From contig CAZALE010000002.1 in NCBI GenBank assembly GCA_964486055.1, positions 290,000-353,999 of the forward strand: a DNA stretch of 64,000 nucleotides. Direction: 5' to 3'. Made by a program: the position numbers and the translations under genes. Under the pieces are notes generated by a model. That model was not told the DNA's origin. It did no database searches and worked only from the letters and a program-made list of their open reading frames with translations. The stretch comes from J014 sp964486055 (GTDB lineage: Bacteria; Acidobacteriota; Blastocatellia; Pyrinomonadales; Pyrinomonadaceae). The first letter of the stretch is position 1; each line of letters starts with the position of its first letter. Positions 9,462-16,861 of the stretch are shown here, piece by piece.

Positions 9462-10544
9462 TTAATCTGTATTTCTCGACATCATTTTTTCGAGCAAATG
9501 GGCAACGTAGCTTACTACAGAAATGACTCGAGCGTATTCGATTCTAGTTGGACCTACGACTCCTAAAGCCCCCATTGCTTGACTTCCACCGACGCGGTAG
9601 GAAGCCGTGATAAGAGCACAATTTTGCATGGAAGGGACGAGATTTTCTTTGCCTATCACAATCCTCACATCTTTTTTATCCGAAACATCATTAGATAGGC
9701 ATTCATTTAAAATCTTTACTAATCTGGTCTTCTCTTCGAAAGTTTTGAGAAGTTCTCGGAGTTCCTGAAAGTTAAAGTCAGGTTTAGACAGGATGTTTGC
9801 AGTTCCTTCCACGTACACTTGCCCTAAATCATCGCTTTCAATGCTTTGCGAGCAAAGAATGATTGCCGTCTGCAGCAATCTATCAAAAAGCGCACGTTCC
9901 TCATGCATTAGACGAAGAATCTCATTCCGAATGGTAGATAGGCTTTTCCCTTTAAATTCAGTGTTCAAATATCTGGCTGTCCGATTTAGCTCTTCCTGAG
10001 TAAAGTTTTCCTCGAGTCTTATTATCTTGTTGTGCACTATGTTGGGTGCAGAAATCATCATGACTAAAATCTTTTTGTCAGCCAAACTAAAGAATTCGAT
10101 GTGCTCTAGAGTATCACTGGACATGCTTGGGGAAACAACTATGCCAACATTTTCAGATATTGAAGAGAGAACAGATGATGTACGCTCCATCAATCTTTCA
10201 GGATCATCGGTATTAAGCAATTTTTCATTTATTAGCTGCAAATCATCTTCGGTTAACCTCAAAACTCCCAGCAGGTTGTCAACATAAAATCTATAGCCTT
10301 TATCGGTAGGGATACGCCCAGCTGAGGTGTGCGGCTGTTCCAGGTAGCCTGCTTCTTCTAATTCACCCATGATGTTACGAATAGTTGCTGGGCTCCAACC
10401 GTGTGCTCTCGAAAATTTATCGGCAACAGTCTTCGATCCGACAGGCTCACCAGTAACAAGATGCTCGTTGATTACGGCATGCAGTACAGCTTGACCACGA
10501 ACATCGGGAATACCGACTTTTTGTCTTCTTTCACGACTAAGCAT
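9462..10544 (-). CDS. hrcA: Heat-inducible transcription repressor HrcA
   Basis: 360 residues from the ATG at 10544. It has an N-terminal winged helix (VNEHLVTGEPVGSKTVADKF-like region, WSPATIRNIMGELEEAGYLEQPHTSAGR), a GAF-like dimerisation domain and the C-terminal HrcA signature (GALGVVGPTRIEYARVISVV). A second in-frame ATG at 10592 lies inside the predicted -10 element and has no ribosome site, whereas GGGGA lies upstream of 10544. HrcA normally represses this operon by binding CIRCE, but I see no CIRCE inverted repeat upstream. Confidence 0.95.
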   Translation of the reverse strand: MLSRERRQKVGIPDVRGQAVLHAVINEHLVTGEPVGSKTVADKFSRAHGWSPATIRNIMGELEEAGYLEQPHTSAGRIPTDKGYRFYVDNLLGVLRLTEDDLQLINEKLLNTDDPERLMERTSSVLSSISENVGIVVSPSMSSDTLEHIEFFSLADKKILVMMISAPNIVHNKIIRLEENFTQEELNRTARYLNTEFKGKSLSTIRNEILRLMHEERALFDRLLQTAIILCSQSIESDDLGQVYVEGTANILSKPDFNFQELRELLKTFEEKTRLVKILNECLSNDVSDKKDVRIVIGKENLVPSMQNCALITASYRVGGSQAMGALGVVGPTRIEYARVISVVSYVAHLLEKMMSRNTD

Positions 10545-10582
10545 GTTTGTTAGTTCCCCAGAGCCTAGTCTATGCTTTTTTC

Positions 10583-10611
10583 TTGATAACATTTTATTAA
10601 TTCAAAGTCAA
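10583..10611 (-). promoter_or_regulatory. Predicted housekeeping promoter of the hrcA operon
   Basis: On the minus strand TTGACT (10606-10611) and TATCAA (10583-10588) are separated by 17 bp and lie ~40 bp upstream of the preferred hrcA start. Transcription would begin near 10576. The lack of a CIRCE repeat around it is notable. Confidence 0.5.
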
Positions 10612-10617
10612 CAAAAA

Positions 10618-11310
10618 ATGTTAAACCTAAACGACAGAATAAAAAGGTTTTACGAAAATGCGTTGAGCGATTTTGAGATCAAGTCACTGCATATCTCATT
10701 TTATCCATATAAAACTCTGAGACATACGATAAAAGTAAGCAACGCAGAGGTTAGAATCGTTTTATCAGATGTAATGATGGATGCACCGTTAGATGTTCAC
10801 CATGCTCTGGCAGAGATACTAGTGGCTAAGTTAACTAAAAAGAAACCCTCGATGAAATATCGTAGAATCTACTCTGATTTTGTTAAATCTCATGACAAAA
10901 TCCATGAAATTTTATCAAAACGTGTAAGAATCAACCCAGCAGGAAAGGTTTTCAACTTAGAGAGAATTTTTAATAGACTAAACGAATTATATTTCGATGG
11001 ACAATTGGAAAAGCCACTTTTAAGCTGGTCTAACCGCAAGTCTTTCAGAAAATTGGGGCATTATGACCCTCATCGAAAAATTATAGTAATCAGCAAAACA
11101 CTAGACGATGCATTCGTGCCTGAATACGTAATAGAATTCTTGGTCTATCACGAGATGCTACACATCAAACATCCAAGCATCGATACCAACTCTAAAACAA
11201 TATTCCACACGCCAGAATTTCGCAGTGACGAGAGAAAATTTCCCTATTTTGCTGAGGCTATGAATTGGCTGGAGAAACATCGAAACTGGCTAAGAGACAA
11301 ATCCTTATGA
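10618..11310 (+). CDS. SprT/M48-like zinc metalloprotease
   Basis: 230 residues from the ATG at 10618. The second half holds a SprT/Wss1-type site: HEMLH (VYHEMLHIKHP) with a further His in HTPEFRSDERKFP, preceded by FNRLNELYFDGQLEKPLLSWS, the typical SprT opening. The first ~110 residues are a separate domain I do not recognise. SprT-type proteases act on DNA-protein crosslinks or other trapped proteins. It overlaps the alkyltransferase-like gene by 4 bp (ATGA), so the two are co-translated, consistent with DNA repair. Confidence 0.82.
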   Translation: MLNLNDRIKRFYENALSDFEIKSLHISFYPYKTLRHTIKVSNAEVRIVLSDVMMDAPLDVHHALAEILVAKLTKKKPSMKYRRIYSDFVKSHDKIHEILSKRVRINPAGKVFNLERIFNRLNELYFDGQLEKPLLSWSNRKSFRKLGHYDPHRKIIVISKTLDDAFVPEYVIEFLVYHEMLHIKHPSIDTNSKTIFHTPEFRSDERKFPYFAEAMNWLEKHRNWLRDKSL

Positions 11311-11630
11311 AAAAGCGAGTGCAAAATGAATATTGTGAAAAAGTTTATGAGATCGTAAGACAAATACCAATGGGTCGTGTAATGACCTACGGCCAAATAG
11401 CGACAATCTTAGGCGATGGGTATACGCCCCGCACTGTCGGTAACATTATGAGGCAAGCAAATGCAAAAGATCTACCATGGCATAGAGTTATAAATTCAAA
11501 AGGCGGATGTTCTACCGGTAAATTAACTATCCCAATGGACCTGCAACGTAAGCTCTTAGAACAAGAGGGAATAAAGTTTAACGATCGAGGAATTTGCGAT
11601 CTTGGAAAGTACATCTGGCATCCATCGTGA
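11307..11630 (+). CDS. Alkyltransferase-like protein (ATL), MGMT fold without the active cysteine
   Basis: 107 residues carrying the MGMT DNA-binding helix-turn-helix (YEIVRQIPMGRVMTYGQIAT) and the arginine finger region (TPRTVGNIMRQA). The catalytic PCHRV motif reads PWHRV: Cys is replaced by Trp. Known ATLs (E. coli YbaZ, S. pombe Atl1) bind O6-alkylguanine and flag it for nucleotide excision repair instead of accepting the alkyl group. The start overlaps the SprT stop. The family call is secure; the exact lesions recognised are not visible. Confidence 0.9.
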   Translation: MKKRVQNEYCEKVYEIVRQIPMGRVMTYGQIATILGDGYTPRTVGNIMRQANAKDLPWHRVINSKGGCSTGKLTIPMDLQRKLLEQEGIKFNDRGICDLGKYIWHPS

Positions 11631-11817
11631 TCCGAGAGTCTCCGAATATTCGGGTCTTAACCTCAATATGGAGTCTTTAGTCTCATGCAATTAAAAATCA
11701 AGATTCCATTGATCGAATGCCAGAGGTTATTAAATCAAGGTTTAACTTAACGGCAGTTTGCTTATTTCTGCAATGAAACGCTATCATTATCTTTTCCAAC
11801 TCCTATGGAGGGCGATA

Positions 11818-13134
11818 ATGATTGAAAAAGGCGCAGAAATAGCACCAGCTGAGGGTAAACTTGGGATTTTGCTAGTAGGACTCGGAGCGGTTAGTACAAC
11901 TTTCGTGGCAGGCGTGGAAGCAATCCGCAAAGGCATGGCATTACCGATAGGCTCTCTGACCCAAATGGGAACCATCAGACTCGGAAAGCGAACCGAAAAC
12001 CGCACGCCTAAGATTAAAGAGTTTGTCCCTCTCGCTAAGCTCGAGGATTTGGTTTTTGCTGCATGGGACATCTTCCCTGACTCAGCCTATGAGGCTGCTA
12101 TCAAGGCTGGAGTTTTAGAAAGGCAACTAATCGAAAGTCTTAGGGAGCAATTAGAATCATTAAAACCAATGCCTGCAGTTTTCTCACAGGACTATGTGAA
12201 GAAACTAAAGGGAGACAACCTGAAAACCGGCAAAACTAAAATGGAACTTGCCGAAGCATTGATGGAGGACATTGCTAACTTTAAGCAGCAACATGGATGT
12301 GAGCGACTAGTAATGATATGGGCCGCCTCGACTGAGATATTTCTCGAACCATCCGATGTTCATCAATCCATAGAAGCTTTCGAGAGAGGGCTTTACGACA
12401 ATGATCCCCGCATCTCCCCTTCAATGATATACGCATATGCTTCGATAAAATCTGGAGTGCCCTTTGCTAATGGAGCACCAAATCTGACAGTCGACATACC
12501 AGCCCTTACACAACTGGCAGAAAGACACCGAGTGCCGATTTGTGGTAAAGACTTCAAAACAGGACAGACACTTATGAAAACTATAATTGCTCCCGGTCTG
12601 AAAGCTCGAATGTTAGGTCTTGAAGGATGGTATTCGACGAATATTCTAGGAAATCGCGATGGAGAAGTACTGGATGACCCTGAAAGTTTTAAAACCAAAG
12701 AAGAATCTAAATTGTCTGTTTTAAATACAATCCTACAACCAGATCTCTACCCGGATCTTTACGGAAATTTCCATCATGTAGTTCGCATAAACTACTACCC
12801 ACCTCGTGGAGATAATAAGGAAGGTTGGGACAACATAGATATATTTGGATGGTTAGGCTACAAAATGCAGATCAAGATCGACTTTCTATGCCGTGACTCC
12901 ATCCTAGCTGCTCCATTAGTGCTGGACTTAGCTCTGTTCCTTGATCTAGCCCAAAGAGCAGGAATGAAAGGAGTGCAAGAGTGGTTATCCTTTTATTTCA
13001 AATCCCCACAAACAGCACCAGGTCTTTATCCAGAACATGATTTGTTTATCCAACTCAAAAAACTTAAAAATACATTGAGATATCTAAGAGGTGAGGAATT
13101 AATAACGCATTTAGGGCTTGAATACTACGAGTAA
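11818..13134 (+). CDS. ino1: Inositol-3-phosphate synthase (myo-inositol-1-phosphate synthase)
   Basis: 438 residues; converts glucose 6-phosphate to inositol 3-phosphate with NAD. It shows the NAD-binding GLGAVSTTFVAG, the MIPS stretches SGVPFANGAPN and GKDFKTGQT (active-site lysines), GWYSTNILGNRDG, and the C-terminal KMQIKIDFLCRDSILAAPLVLDL. The ATG at 11818 is chosen because GGAGGG lies 8 nt upstream; an upstream in-frame ATG exists without a ribosome site. It may feed inositol lipids or compatible solutes. It stands alone, flanked by 187 bp and 329 bp non-coding stretches. Confidence 0.93.
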   Translation: MIEKGAEIAPAEGKLGILLVGLGAVSTTFVAGVEAIRKGMALPIGSLTQMGTIRLGKRTENRTPKIKEFVPLAKLEDLVFAAWDIFPDSAYEAAIKAGVLERQLIESLREQLESLKPMPAVFSQDYVKKLKGDNLKTGKTKMELAEALMEDIANFKQQHGCERLVMIWAASTEIFLEPSDVHQSIEAFERGLYDNDPRISPSMIYAYASIKSGVPFANGAPNLTVDIPALTQLAERHRVPICGKDFKTGQTLMKTIIAPGLKARMLGLEGWYSTNILGNRDGEVLDDPESFKTKEESKLSVLNTILQPDLYPDLYGNFHHVVRINYYPPRGDNKEGWDNIDIFGWLGYKMQIKIDFLCRDSILAAPLVLDLALFLDLAQRAGMKGVQEWLSFYFKSPQTAPGLYPEHDLFIQLKKLKNTLRYLRGEELITHLGLEYYE

Positions 13135-13196
13135 ATCTACGCTAAAAACACTTAAAGAGATGCGTACAAGTCTAGCGCTGACATTAGTCAAAATTG

Positions 13197-13225
13197 TTGA
13201 CACATCAAACTCATTGATGTAGCAT
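13197..13225 (+). promoter_or_regulatory. Predicted promoter in the 329-bp gap before the Clp-like gene
   Basis: TTGACA (13197-13202), a 17-bp spacer and TAGCAT (13220-13225) form a sigma-70-like promoter about 240 bp upstream of the AAA+ ATPase gene. The leader would contain two short overlapping open frames (13224-13316 and 13288-13434). No terminator is visible between it and the ATPase start. Confidence 0.45.
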
Positions 13226-13287
13226 GATGATGGCAGGCAAATTTGAAATAATGAAGGCGCAAATAAGTCAGCATTTATCAATGCTTG

Positions 13288-13434
13288 ATGAAATCAAATC
13301 TCGAAAACTCCCTTAGATCTTCCCTGAAAACTTATACAGGAAACAAAAGCCAACTTGATGACATCAGAATTAGTGACATTGAACCTCTAGAAACATTGAT
13401 TGAAAAGTTGTCTGTGCCATCGAACAAATTATAA
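13288..13434 (+). CDS. Possible 48-codon ORF upstream of the Clp-like ATPase
   Basis: An open frame from ATG 13288 to TAA 13432-13434 encodes MKSNLENSLRSSLKTY... ending LIEKLSVPSNKL. It ends 29 bp before the ATPase start. No good ribosome site precedes the ATG. It could be a small adaptor, a remnant, or chance; I do not recognise it. Confidence 0.25.
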   Translation: MKSNLENSLRSSLKTYTGNKSQLDDIRISDIEPLETLIEKLSVPSNKL

Positions 13435-13463
13435 GATCTTCTTTGGAGGCGTTTTAAGGATAT

Positions 13464-14684
13464 ATGAATACTGAAAGCAAAAAAATCAAAGCAAGCGGGA
13501 AAAAAATTCTTCTTGATCCTGATTTAAAAAGCCCTAGAGCGAGGGAATTCGAGGAGAAACTATTTTCAAAAATAGTCGGCCAAGAACGTGCTGTGCGAAG
13601 ATTAGCAGGCCTTTTTCAGATTTATCTCGCTGGTCTAAATAATCCTACACGTCCGATAGGGACTATGTTGTTTCTTGGTCCTACTGGTTCAGGAAAAACC
13701 CGCGTCGTAGAGGCTGCTGCAGAGGTGCTTTTTGGAGACCCGGGTGCAGTCGTAAAAATAGACTGTGCCGAATTTCAGCATTCTCATGAAATTGCAAAGT
13801 TAATAGGCTCACCCCCTGGATACCTTGGGCATCGAGAAACCTCTCCAATGCTAACTCAAGAAAATCTGGATAAATGCCACAAAGATGACCTAAAACTTAC
13901 TTTCGTATTGTTCGATGAAATAGAAAAAGCCTCCGACGCATTATGGCAACTGCTATTGGGAATATTGGATAAAGCAACATTGACGCTGGGTGATAATCGG
14001 CGTGTTGATTTTTCTAAGACCATCGTCATAATGACCTCAAACTTGGGTGCTAGAGAAATGTCGGAGTTAATTTCAGGTGGGATTGGATTTGCACCCAGTA
14101 AAGCTGCCAAAAATCCAGAGGATACCGAAATTGATACCAAGATATATCGAACAGCTCTTGAGGCCGCCAAACGCAAATTCTCACCTGAATTCATGAATAG
14201 AATTGACAAAGTAGTCGTATTTCGTAGTCTAAAAGAACATCATTTGAGACAGATCTTAGAAATAGAATTGCAGCAGGTTCAAAATCGTATCACAGAATCA
14301 GCAGGTACCAAATTTGTGTTTGAATGTACACCATCGGCAAAGGAGTTCCTGCTCAGAGAGGGAATAGACTTGAAGTACGGAGCGAGACATCTTAAACGAG
14401 CAATAGAAAGATTTTTGGTTTATCCTCTCTCAAACTTGGTTGCAACCGAGCAAGTAGAAACTGGTGACCTGGTCACAATCGACTTTGACGAAGAGCAAGG
14501 AAAACTAATCTTCATGAAACAAACTGGAAAGATGATAATAAGCGAGTCAGGGGACTATCCACCAGAAGAGGAGCTAATCTCCCGCTCAGACGCCATAGGG
14601 CTTCCAATTCCCCAAGCTCAAGCCGCTGCGAGCGGTAAAGGTAATAAGTCTAACGGTGAAAACCAGGAAGGATCACAATCATAA
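13464..14684 (+). CDS. Single-ring Clp/Hsp100-type AAA+ ATPase (ClpA/ClpB D2-like)
   Basis: 406 residues containing one AAA+ module most like the second ring of ClpA/B. Features are Walker A GPTGSGKT (72-79), pore loop GYLG (119-122), Walker B VLFDEIE (148-154), sensor 1 IMTSN (~189-193), and Arg finger region FSPEFMNRID, followed by the D2-small domain. The N-domain, the first ring and the ClpB middle domain are absent. An IGF tripeptide (207-209) sits in the loop after sensor 1 where ClpA and ClpX carry their ClpP-docking IGL/IGF. The Ser/Gly-rich C-terminal tail is disordered. An unfoldase role with ClpP is an inference. Confidence 0.85.
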   Translation: MNTESKKIKASGKKILLDPDLKSPRAREFEEKLFSKIVGQERAVRRLAGLFQIYLAGLNNPTRPIGTMLFLGPTGSGKTRVVEAAAEVLFGDPGAVVKIDCAEFQHSHEIAKLIGSPPGYLGHRETSPMLTQENLDKCHKDDLKLTFVLFDEIEKASDALWQLLLGILDKATLTLGDNRRVDFSKTIVIMTSNLGAREMSELISGGIGFAPSKAAKNPEDTEIDTKIYRTALEAAKRKFSPEFMNRIDKVVVFRSLKEHHLRQILEIELQQVQNRITESAGTKFVFECTPSAKEFLLREGIDLKYGARHLKRAIERFLVYPLSNLVATEQVETGDLVTIDFDEEQGKLIFMKQTGKMIISESGDYPPEEELISRSDAIGLPIPQAQAAASGKGNKSNGENQEGSQS

Positions 14685-14746
14685 TTGCGATCTTTCCTGA
14701 TTCATTAAACTCTGAATAGCACTAAACTAGCAGCAATTGGATTTTG

Positions 14747-14774
14747 AAAAAGCAGGCTTCTTGCCTGCTTTTTT
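14747..14774 (+). terminator. Rho-independent terminator after the Clp-like gene
   Basis: AAAAAGCAGGC and GCCTGCTTTTTT form an 11-bp stem around a 5-nt loop (TTCTT), ending in a run of six T. The A-rich 5' flank makes it usable in both directions. Confidence 0.9.
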
Positions 14775-14903
14775 GTGAATTTTCCATCTACGTGGTTTCT
14801 TTAAAGGACTCAATTATTTAGCGATACCCACATGCTGTGTTCAGCAAAGTGCGCTTTTTCGATTGAATAAAACAAAAAATTGATGACAGGCTGGCTACAT
14901 ACT

Positions 14904-16070
14904 TTACGACGAAGTACTTTCGGCATTCAACTGTGTAATTTCCTTAACGATCTTTATGCTTCTTCTTTCAAGTTGCTTAATGAATTCGTCTGGATTAATC
15001 AGAAGTTCCTGAGGAATTGCCCCTCTGGCTGAAACTTCGCCTCTGACCAGCATTTGAGCTACTATTGAAGCTGGAAAAGCCGTGGTCCTCATCATCGCAC
15101 TCAACTGGCTTTGTTCATCGAATTTGTCAACAATTGAGTACCTTAATCTAAAGTAATTCTGATTCTTTTTGCCATAAAACTCTAATCTAACCAATACAAA
15201 ATCAGGCTCATCAGCGGGAAGATTTTTCTTGAGTAACTCAGCAAGAACTTTGCGAGGAATGATTTTTTGTCCATCAACATCCAGAGGATCATCAGAGCAA
15301 AGACCTAGATCAATCATTGTTTTGAATTTTTCGCAGTGTCCCGCATATCGAATCGTTTTATAATCTAGATCCATTACTTTTCCAAGGAATGTAAGAGGAA
15401 GTGTTGACGTACCGCCCGAAGTCTGAAAAGCTTCGAGGTTCTGAAATCCCTCAAACTCTATCGATTCTATCTCCGTCATGGAGTCTACCTCAGTAATTTC
15501 ACCATTGCGAATAATCCTGGCTGGCTCAACGTATTCATTAATCAACCCCTCGACACTAAAAACCAACTGATAGTCTAGAGGTGGTTTTGGATTTTGGGGC
15601 AATCCTCCTACCCTTATGTGCAAGCGATCCAGTTGATCGAAACGCCTAGCACCATCAGCAGCTAAAATAGAAACCATACCGGGTGCAAGACCGCAGTCCG
15701 GCACAATATTGATCCCTGCAGCACTGGCTTTCTCATGCAATCCTAGCTGCTTTTCAACAACGAAGATATTCCCGCCTAGATCACAAAAGTGGGTTTTTGC
15801 AATGATCGCAAGTTCGGACAATCGAAAGTTATGCCAATAATCAACGCAAGAAATAGCTACGTCATGTTGCATCATTAACTGGATTACCCTTTGTTCATCT
15901 GTTATGTCCATTGCAACAGGAGTAACACGTCCAAACTTACGAGCGATTTCCTCTGCTTTCTCAGACGCCAGGTCTACAACGGTTACAGACTCAATATCCG
16001 ATGAGTTAAAGATAAGATCGTAAACTACACCATATCCCATTCTTCCTGCACCGAGAATTAATACTCTCAT
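14904..16070 (-). CDS. Saccharopine dehydrogenase-family NAD(P) oxidoreductase (lysine 6-dehydrogenase-like)
   Basis: 388 residues. The Rossmann domain opens with VLILGAGRMGYGVVYDL; the catalytic/dimer domain has the PDCGLAPGMVSILA signature typical of saccharopine dehydrogenase relatives and of lysine 6-dehydrogenase. The family oxidises amines on lysine-derived or other amino-acid substrates. The true substrate cannot be read from sequence. Its start overlaps the end of the acyltransferase gene by 4 bp (ATGA), so the pair is an operon. Confidence 0.85.
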   Translation of the reverse strand: MRVLILGAGRMGYGVVYDLIFNSSDIESVTVVDLASEKAEEIARKFGRVTPVAMDITDEQRVIQLMMQHDVAISCVDYWHNFRLSELAIIAKTHFCDLGGNIFVVEKQLGLHEKASAAGINIVPDCGLAPGMVSILAADGARRFDQLDRLHIRVGGLPQNPKPPLDYQLVFSVEGLINEYVEPARIIRNGEITEVDSMTEIESIEFEGFQNLEAFQTSGGTSTLPLTFLGKVMDLDYKTIRYAGHCEKFKTMIDLGLCSDDPLDVDGQKIIPRKVLAELLKKNLPADEPDFVLVRLEFYGKKNQNYFRLRYSIVDKFDEQSQLSAMMRTTAFPASIVAQMLVRGEVSARGAIPQELLINPDEFIKQLERRSIKIVKEITQLNAESTSS

Positions 16071-16861
16071 AATTCTGCAAGCTCCAAAGCTATACTCTCA
16101 CGAACTTTCTTAACCAAAACAGGGATCTCCTCAACTTTCATATCGTATGTCTCTACGGGCGGTAGTAGAATCATCTCAATTACTCCGGGAAAGGCAGTTC
16201 CTGATTTTTTTCCCATCATCCAATCAGTGTTTTTTATGGCTACTGGAACGATTGGAGTTTTCGTTTGAATGGCTAAATAAAAGGCGCCTTTTTTGAACGG
16301 CAATAATTCTCCTGGCATCGCTCTAGTGCCCTCAGCAAAAAAACCAACTGAATAACCCTGGTTCAATAGCTCTTTTGTCTTCTCTATAGATTCAAAAGCT
16401 TTTTCGGGATTCGATCTATCAATCGCAATGACATTTACAAATCCCATTCCTTGGCCAAAGATTGGAATTCTAAGCAGCTCCTTTTTAGCCACTATACTCA
16501 TTCGCCTACCTGTATAAGCAAACAGAACTGCAGTGTCCAGATAGGAACGATGATTGGAAACAAATATGTAGCTTTTTTGAGGATCTAAATTTTCTAATCC
16601 TCTAACCGATACTCTTGCACCACAAGCCCTAAGCCATATTTTGGCACCTACTCCAGCCAAAGGATAAAGCCAAGTGCGGCGATTTATCAGCCAGAGTATG
16701 ATGAGGGTCGGGGCTCCAATAAATAAAATCATCATTGCAGCCACCAACCAACACCACCAGTATCGCAATTTACCTATCAGCCGCGATTTGCTAGACTCTT
16801 TTACGGGAAATTGAATTTTCTCGTTCTTTTCAATTTTTTCCGCAAGGGAGATAGCTAGCAC
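16067..16861 (-). CDS. 1-acyl-sn-glycerol-3-phosphate acyltransferase (PlsC family)
   Basis: 264 residues. A hydrophobic N-terminal segment (AAMMILFIGAPTLIILWLI) anchors a PlsC domain with H-x4-D in NHRSYLD (His104-Asp109) and the substrate motif FFAEGTRAMPGE. It transfers a fatty acyl chain to lysophosphatidate in the inner membrane. The GTG start at 16861 lies directly next to the GTG start of the divergent peptidase gene, which is improbable for both. A later start before AAMM is possible. Confidence 0.87.
   Translation of the reverse strand: MLAISLAEKIEKNEKIQFPVKESSKSRLIGKLRYWWCWLVAAMMILFIGAPTLIILWLINRRTWLYPLAGVGAKIWLRACGARVSVRGLENLDPQKSYIFVSNHRSYLDTAVLFAYTGRRMSIVAKKELLRIPIFGQGMGFVNVIAIDRSNPEKAFESIEKTKELLNQGYSVGFFAEGTRAMPGELLPFKKGAFYLAIQTKTPIVPVAIKNTDWMMGKKSGTAFPGVIEMILLPPVETYDMKVEEIPVLVKKVRESIALELAEL

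Noticed and set aside
10545..10617. CIRCE operator for HrcA
   Set aside because: No TTAGCACTC-N9-GAGTGCTAA repeat or close variant can be found by eye.
11642..11653. CCGAATATTCGG palindrome after the ATL gene as a terminator
   Set aside because: No U run follows and the stem is only 6 bp; probably incidental.
11758..11817. Longer start for inositol-phosphate synthase
   Set aside because: No ribosome site at the earlier start, whereas GGAGGG lies 8 nt before ATG 11818.
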